From Bradyrhizobium sp. AZCC 2262 (GTDB lineage: Bacteria; Pseudomonadota; Alphaproteobacteria; Rhizobiales; Xanthobacteraceae): a stretch of 64,000 bases of DNA. The stretch covers positions 6,014,001-6,078,000 of the forward strand of contig NZ_JAZHRT010000001.1 of assembly GCF_036924535.1 (NCBI RefSeq), given 5' to 3'. Positions within the stretch are counted from its first letter, which is position 1; each line of letters opens with the position of its first letter. Below the pieces are notes generated by a model. The model saw only the letters and a list, made by a program, of their open reading frames with translations. It was not told the origin of the DNA and searched no databases. This document shows, piece after piece, positions 60,983 through 64,000 of this stretch. The position numbers and the translations under genes were made by a program.

Positions 60983-61435
60983 CTAGCCGACGTTACTCAA
61001 TGATGTTGAAGCGGATGCTGTAGCGTACGTTGCCCGGCCGATGGCGAGTAATTGCCCTTGTTCGTTCCGAACATCGACATCCACGACCCCCACGGTTGCT
61101 CCGTTACGCCGCACCGTAGCTTTCGCGACGAGCTTCGTATTGACCGCTGGCCGTAAATAGTCGACGCGGAAATTGATGGTAGGTAGTGGTCGCCTCAGTG
61201 CCATGACAAGAGCGTAATCGCCAACCGTGTCGATGACTGCTGCAATCGGACCGCCGTGCCATTGACCTGAGCCTTTGCCGCGCTCGAACTCCGGCCGCAT
61301 GGCGCATTCCATAATGATCGTTTCGTTTCTGGGATCAATTTGTTCGACCGTTAGGCCAAGGAACGCAATGAATGGCGACTGACGAAGCATATTCTGGATA
61401 TCGTCGGCCCCGAGGGTGTTGGTCGCGTTAATCAT
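60983..61435 (-). CDS. PaaI-family hotdog thioesterase
   Basis: A 150-residue hotdog-fold thioesterase. The HGG catalytic region is SGQWHGGPIAAVIDTVGDYA, preceded by LGLTVEQIDP and followed by PLPTINFRVDYLRPA, as in PaaI/YigI proteins that hydrolyse aryl- or acyl-CoA. The ATG overlaps the oxidoreductase stop by four bases. Last gene of the operon ligase-oxidoreductase-thioesterase reading leftward. Confidence 0.9.
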   Translation of the reverse strand: MINATNTLGADDIQNMLRQSPFIAFLGLTVEQIDPRNETIIMECAMRPEFERGKGSGQWHGGPIAAVIDTVGDYALVMALRRPLPTINFRVDYLRPAVNTKLVAKATVRRNGATVGVVDVDVRNEQGQLLAIGRATYATASASTSLSNVG

Positions 61436-62439
61436 GGTGCCACCACGACTTTACCGAAAGATTCGCGGTCCTCGAGGACCCTGAGAGCTTCGCGAGCTTC
61501 CTTTAAAGGGAATACTTTATCGACAATCACCTTAAGCTTGCCGACCTCCACCAGCTCAAGCAACTTCTCGATGTCGGATCGAGCCCACGAGTTGGATCCC
61601 ATCACCTTCAATTCGAAGGTCCAGATGTACCGAATATCCTCTTTCGGATCGAAGCCGGCAGTAGCGCCGCAAGTGAGCATCCGTCCGCCAACCTTCAAAA
61701 CCTTCAAAGATTTTACCCACGTGTCACCGCCGGTGTAGTTGACGACGACATCAACTCCTCGATCCGTCCCCCGACGGGTCGGCTTGCCATACATCTTGTA
61801 GATTTCTTCTTTGAAATCATGCGTCGTATAATTGATGGTCTTATCAGCCCCTATTTCCATCAAGCGCTTTGCCTTGGCGTCGGTGCCCGCGCACGCTACA
61901 ACGTGCGCCCCCGCGAGCTTGGCAAGCTGCAAGCAGCAAACGCCAACGCCACCGGAAGCGCCTAGGATGAGGACCCTTTCGCCATTTGCAACCTGACCGA
62001 TAGTGTTCATCATGCGTAGGGCGGTGCCATAAGCTACGGGTAGACCCGCGGCATCTGGAAAGCTGACGCCATCAGGAACGCGGATCAATTGATGCGCAGG
62101 CACCCGGCAAAGCTCTGCCAGGCCGCCATGCACGGTTTCCCCCAACAATCCGCCTTCCACACGGTTGATCGGATCGACAAGGACGCGATCTCCCTTCTTC
62201 CACCCGATAACCCTCGGCCCCACTTCCGCGATTTCGCCCGCGACGTCCAGACCCATGATGGCCGGCATGGGAATTTTAATGCCGGGCATACCTCTTCGCG
62301 TGAATACGTCATGATGATTCAACGACGACGCCTTCACAGCAACAATCACATCGCCTTCCCGTGGTATCGGGTCGGGAAAGTCAGTTTCAAAATTAAGTTT
62401 GTCAGAGCCACCATGCTCGCGAACGACTGCGGCTTTCAT
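61432..62439 (-). CDS. Zinc-type alcohol dehydrogenase / quinone oxidoreductase family protein
   Basis: A 335-residue MDR protein. MKAAVVREHGGSDKLNFETD starts the GroES-like domain, with VKASSLNHHDVFTRRGMPG in place of the Cys-containing catalytic zinc motif, so it may act without zinc. The nucleotide fold has VLILGASGGVGVCCLQLAKL and GADKTINYTTHDF. The ATG at 62439 overlaps the ligase stop; a TTG one codon earlier is possible. In this operon it may reduce an enoyl- or aldehyde-type intermediate after CoA activation. Confidence 0.88.
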   Translation of the reverse strand: MKAAVVREHGGSDKLNFETDFPDPIPREGDVIVAVKASSLNHHDVFTRRGMPGIKIPMPAIMGLDVAGEIAEVGPRVIGWKKGDRVLVDPINRVEGGLLGETVHGGLAELCRVPAHQLIRVPDGVSFPDAAGLPVAYGTALRMMNTIGQVANGERVLILGASGGVGVCCLQLAKLAGAHVVACAGTDAKAKRLMEIGADKTINYTTHDFKEEIYKMYGKPTRRGTDRGVDVVVNYTGGDTWVKSLKVLKVGGRMLTCGATAGFDPKEDIRYIWTFELKVMGSNSWARSDIEKLLELVEVGKLKVIVDKVFPLKEAREALRVLEDRESFGKVVVAP

Positions 62440-63941
62440 CAAGACATCTCCTCAGGGGTAATCTTTGCGGCTAGTACGCGCTTATCGATTTTATTAGTTC
62501 CGGCTAGCGGCATCTCGTCGACGAATATGACACGACGGGGATGCTGGTAGGCTGGCGCATTCTCAAGCGCATACTGTTTTACGTCATCATCATTGATCTC
62601 GGAGGCCGGGCTCCGGACGACGAACGCGATCGGCTTGAAGCCTCTTAATTCATCAGCGACAGGCAAAATGGCCGCCTGGTGGATACCCGGATGGCGCTCG
62701 AGCATCTTCTCGACCTCACCGGGATAGATATTCTCACCACCGCAAACGAACATATCGTCGGCACGCCCTACGAAGAAAAAGAAACCATTTTCATCTCGCC
62801 GAAAGACGTCGCCAGTACGATAGTAGCCGTCCGCGGTGATTACCTTTGCTGTTGCGTCAGGCAAATTGTGATAGCGGGTCATGACCGCCGGACATTTCAT
62901 CTCTAGGACGCCTTCGTCAGAAACGCTCTGACCATCGCGAGTAAGTCGGAGATGAACCGCTGGATGTGGATAACCGGTAGATAGCGGCGGCTGAGGGAGC
63001 CCGCCTGGATGCGGACCAAAAACGATAGGACCAGCTTCCGTGGTCCCATATCCGTTGACGATCAACGCGCGAGGAAACACCTCGCGAACGCGATCTATCA
63101 GCGATTGGGTTAGGGGCGCCGAACCCATCCTGACGGCTTTCACGGCTGAAAGATCGTTGTTGGCCAACAAGTCCTTTTCGCGCATGATCATCGCGATCAT
63201 TGTTGGCACGGCTGTTAGGATGTCGGCTCGGTATTCTGCGGCAGCTTCGACGAAACCTTTGGTCGTAAAACTCGGCAACAGAATGATCGTATCCCCTTGA
63301 TTAAACGCGTTCTGACAAACCGCTAACGCGTTCATATGATAGAGGGGGGCGGCAACCAACGATCGTTGCCCGTGAGGGACAGGCCCGCGCTTGCGTTGAT
63401 GCATGCACCATAAGTGCGAGTAGTGTGATAACACCACGCCCTTTGGGCGGCCGGTCGAACCAGATGTATATAAGAACATCGCCGGATGATCCGGCTGCAT
63501 CTTCACGGCGACGAATGGACCATTGTCCAGAAACTGGGGAAATGCTGAGTCGAAGGAGACGCGTGGTAGATGCCGAGGCGACAATCTCAGGCGCTCGTCA
63601 TCTCCAACAACGAGCTTCGCCTGGCAATCGTCTAGAATGAACGCGATTGTATCACTCGGCAGTTTCCAATTCACCGGGACGGCAATTAGTCCAGCCTGCA
63701 AAGTACCGAGGAACGCAATAAGAAATTCCGCGCGGTTGGCGGAGAAAATGGCAACAGCGTCGCCGCGTTGTAAACCACGTTTGAGCAAACCTCTCGCGAA
63801 CCCACCGCTCAGTCGTATTAGTTCGCCATAATTGTAACGTCGCCCCTCGCCGTTCCCGCCGACATCGATAAGCGCCAGACTGTCCTCCGGCACCGCACCA
63901 GAGATCGCGGCGCCCTGATTGTCCCGATCGATTTCCATCAT
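62439..63941 (-). CDS. AMP-dependent acyl-CoA synthetase/ligase
   Basis: A 500-residue ANL-superfamily ligase that activates a carboxylic acid with ATP and CoA. P-loop MFLYTSGSTGRPKGVVLSHY, motif NGYGTTEAGPIVFGPH, hinge YYRTGDVFRRDENGFFFFVG then RADDMFVCGGENIYPGEVEK, and the catalytic Lys in LAGTNKIDKRVL. Resemblance is to benzoate, cyclohexanecarboxylate and fatty acid ligases; the acid is unknown. The ATG at 63941 overlaps the preceding gene's stop. Confidence 0.92.
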   Translation of the reverse strand: MMEIDRDNQGAAISGAVPEDSLALIDVGGNGEGRRYNYGELIRLSGGFARGLLKRGLQRGDAVAIFSANRAEFLIAFLGTLQAGLIAVPVNWKLPSDTIAFILDDCQAKLVVGDDERLRLSPRHLPRVSFDSAFPQFLDNGPFVAVKMQPDHPAMFLYTSGSTGRPKGVVLSHYSHLWCMHQRKRGPVPHGQRSLVAAPLYHMNALAVCQNAFNQGDTIILLPSFTTKGFVEAAAEYRADILTAVPTMIAMIMREKDLLANNDLSAVKAVRMGSAPLTQSLIDRVREVFPRALIVNGYGTTEAGPIVFGPHPGGLPQPPLSTGYPHPAVHLRLTRDGQSVSDEGVLEMKCPAVMTRYHNLPDATAKVITADGYYRTGDVFRRDENGFFFFVGRADDMFVCGGENIYPGEVEKMLERHPGIHQAAILPVADELRGFKPIAFVVRSPASEINDDDVKQYALENAPAYQHPRRVIFVDEMPLAGTNKIDKRVLAAKITPEEMS

Positions 63942-64000
63942 TCGACAAACTCCAGAGCCATGTTCATAGCGTTACGCGCGAGCACAAGGCCAAACACGAG
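63938..64000 (-). CDS. 3' end of an upstream operon gene, unidentified
   Basis: The last 20 codons of a leftward gene entering from the right edge read LVFGLVLARNAMNMALEFVE and TGA. The stop overlaps the ligase start (ATGATGG), so it is translationally coupled. Too short to name. Confidence 0.55.
   Translation of the reverse strand, partial: LVFGLVLARNAMNMALEFVE

Noticed and set aside
1..64000. CRISPR arrays, rRNA or tRNA genes, phage genes, replication origin
   Set aside because: No regularly spaced repeats, cloverleaf sequences, phage structural genes or rep/par genes were recognised.

Overview
The window is accessory DNA from an alphaproteobacterium, most likely of the order Hyphomicrobiales (rhizobia, Bradyrhizobium, Ochrobactrum and relatives). 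The evidence is the gene repertoire: NitT/TauT-type and dipeptide-type ABC importers, IclR, GntR and MocR regulators, YtcJ-type amidohydrolases, a LuxR/LuxI pair related to alphaproteobacterial ones, and a palindromic intergenic repeat of Rhizobiaceae/Brucellaceae type. I see no rRNA, tRNA, CRISPR array, phage module or replication origin. The species is inferred from protein character only.

Left part, 0-18 kb: catabolism of aromatic or amide compounds. A pcaB gene runs off the left edge. A compact set encodes 3-hydroxyanthranilate 3,4-dioxygenase, an ACMSD-like decarboxylase, a RidA protein (2-aminomuconate deaminase candidate) and a GntR regulator. Two tandem exported amidohydrolases follow, then a NitT/TauT-type ABC importer with two permeases, an IclR regulator, an alpha/beta hydrolase, a TIM-barrel protein, a phthalate-dioxygenase-like Rieske oxygenase and a second IclR regulator. 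Matching GTTCG/CGAAC palindromes lie before several of these genes and again near 53.9 kb, suggesting one regulon.

17.7-25 kb: a junction zone. A DUF1185 gene carries an in-frame stop and an amidohydrolase is cut off; the latter abuts the 3'-truncated end of a luxI homologue, so the intact luxR next door has no synthase here. Then come a decapitated HD-domain gene, an esterase-like hydrolase, catalase plus an intact HD-domain gene, a GlxA-type regulator, and a stub of pcaG.

25.1-42.3 kb: a visibly more GC-rich island. It holds a complete urease operon in the order E-F-AB-C-G-D, with gamma and beta subunits fused and an alpha subunit that has Ala at the usual flap Cys. It also holds a MarR regulator, a five-gene dipeptide/nickel-type ABC importer, an isochorismatase-type hydrolase, an AtzG/AtzE-like amidase pair, a second amidase and a cytosolic AmiC-like amide sensor. 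Uptake and urease genes are open throughout, whereas the isochorismatase-type hydrolase, the AtzG-like gene, the second amidase and an M20 carbamoylase stub are broken. The island is bounded by the pcaG stub on the left and an IS3-family transposase remnant on the right.

43-64 kb: a MocR regulator divergent from cupin, AhpD-like and HD-domain genes; a second NitT/TauT importer with two permeases; an M20 amidohydrolase; two Lrp regulators; a VOC protein; a flavin-barrel/ferredoxin-reductase/ferredoxin fusion; alanine dehydrogenase; a class V aminotransferase; and a thioesterase, oxidoreductase and acyl-CoA ligase operon leaving the right edge. Between them are stubs of a molybdopterin oxidoreductase, an acyl-CoA ligase, a MocR regulator, a pyruvate carboxylase and a YeiH transporter. 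Overall the window looks like a catabolic patchwork assembled by transfer and now decaying.
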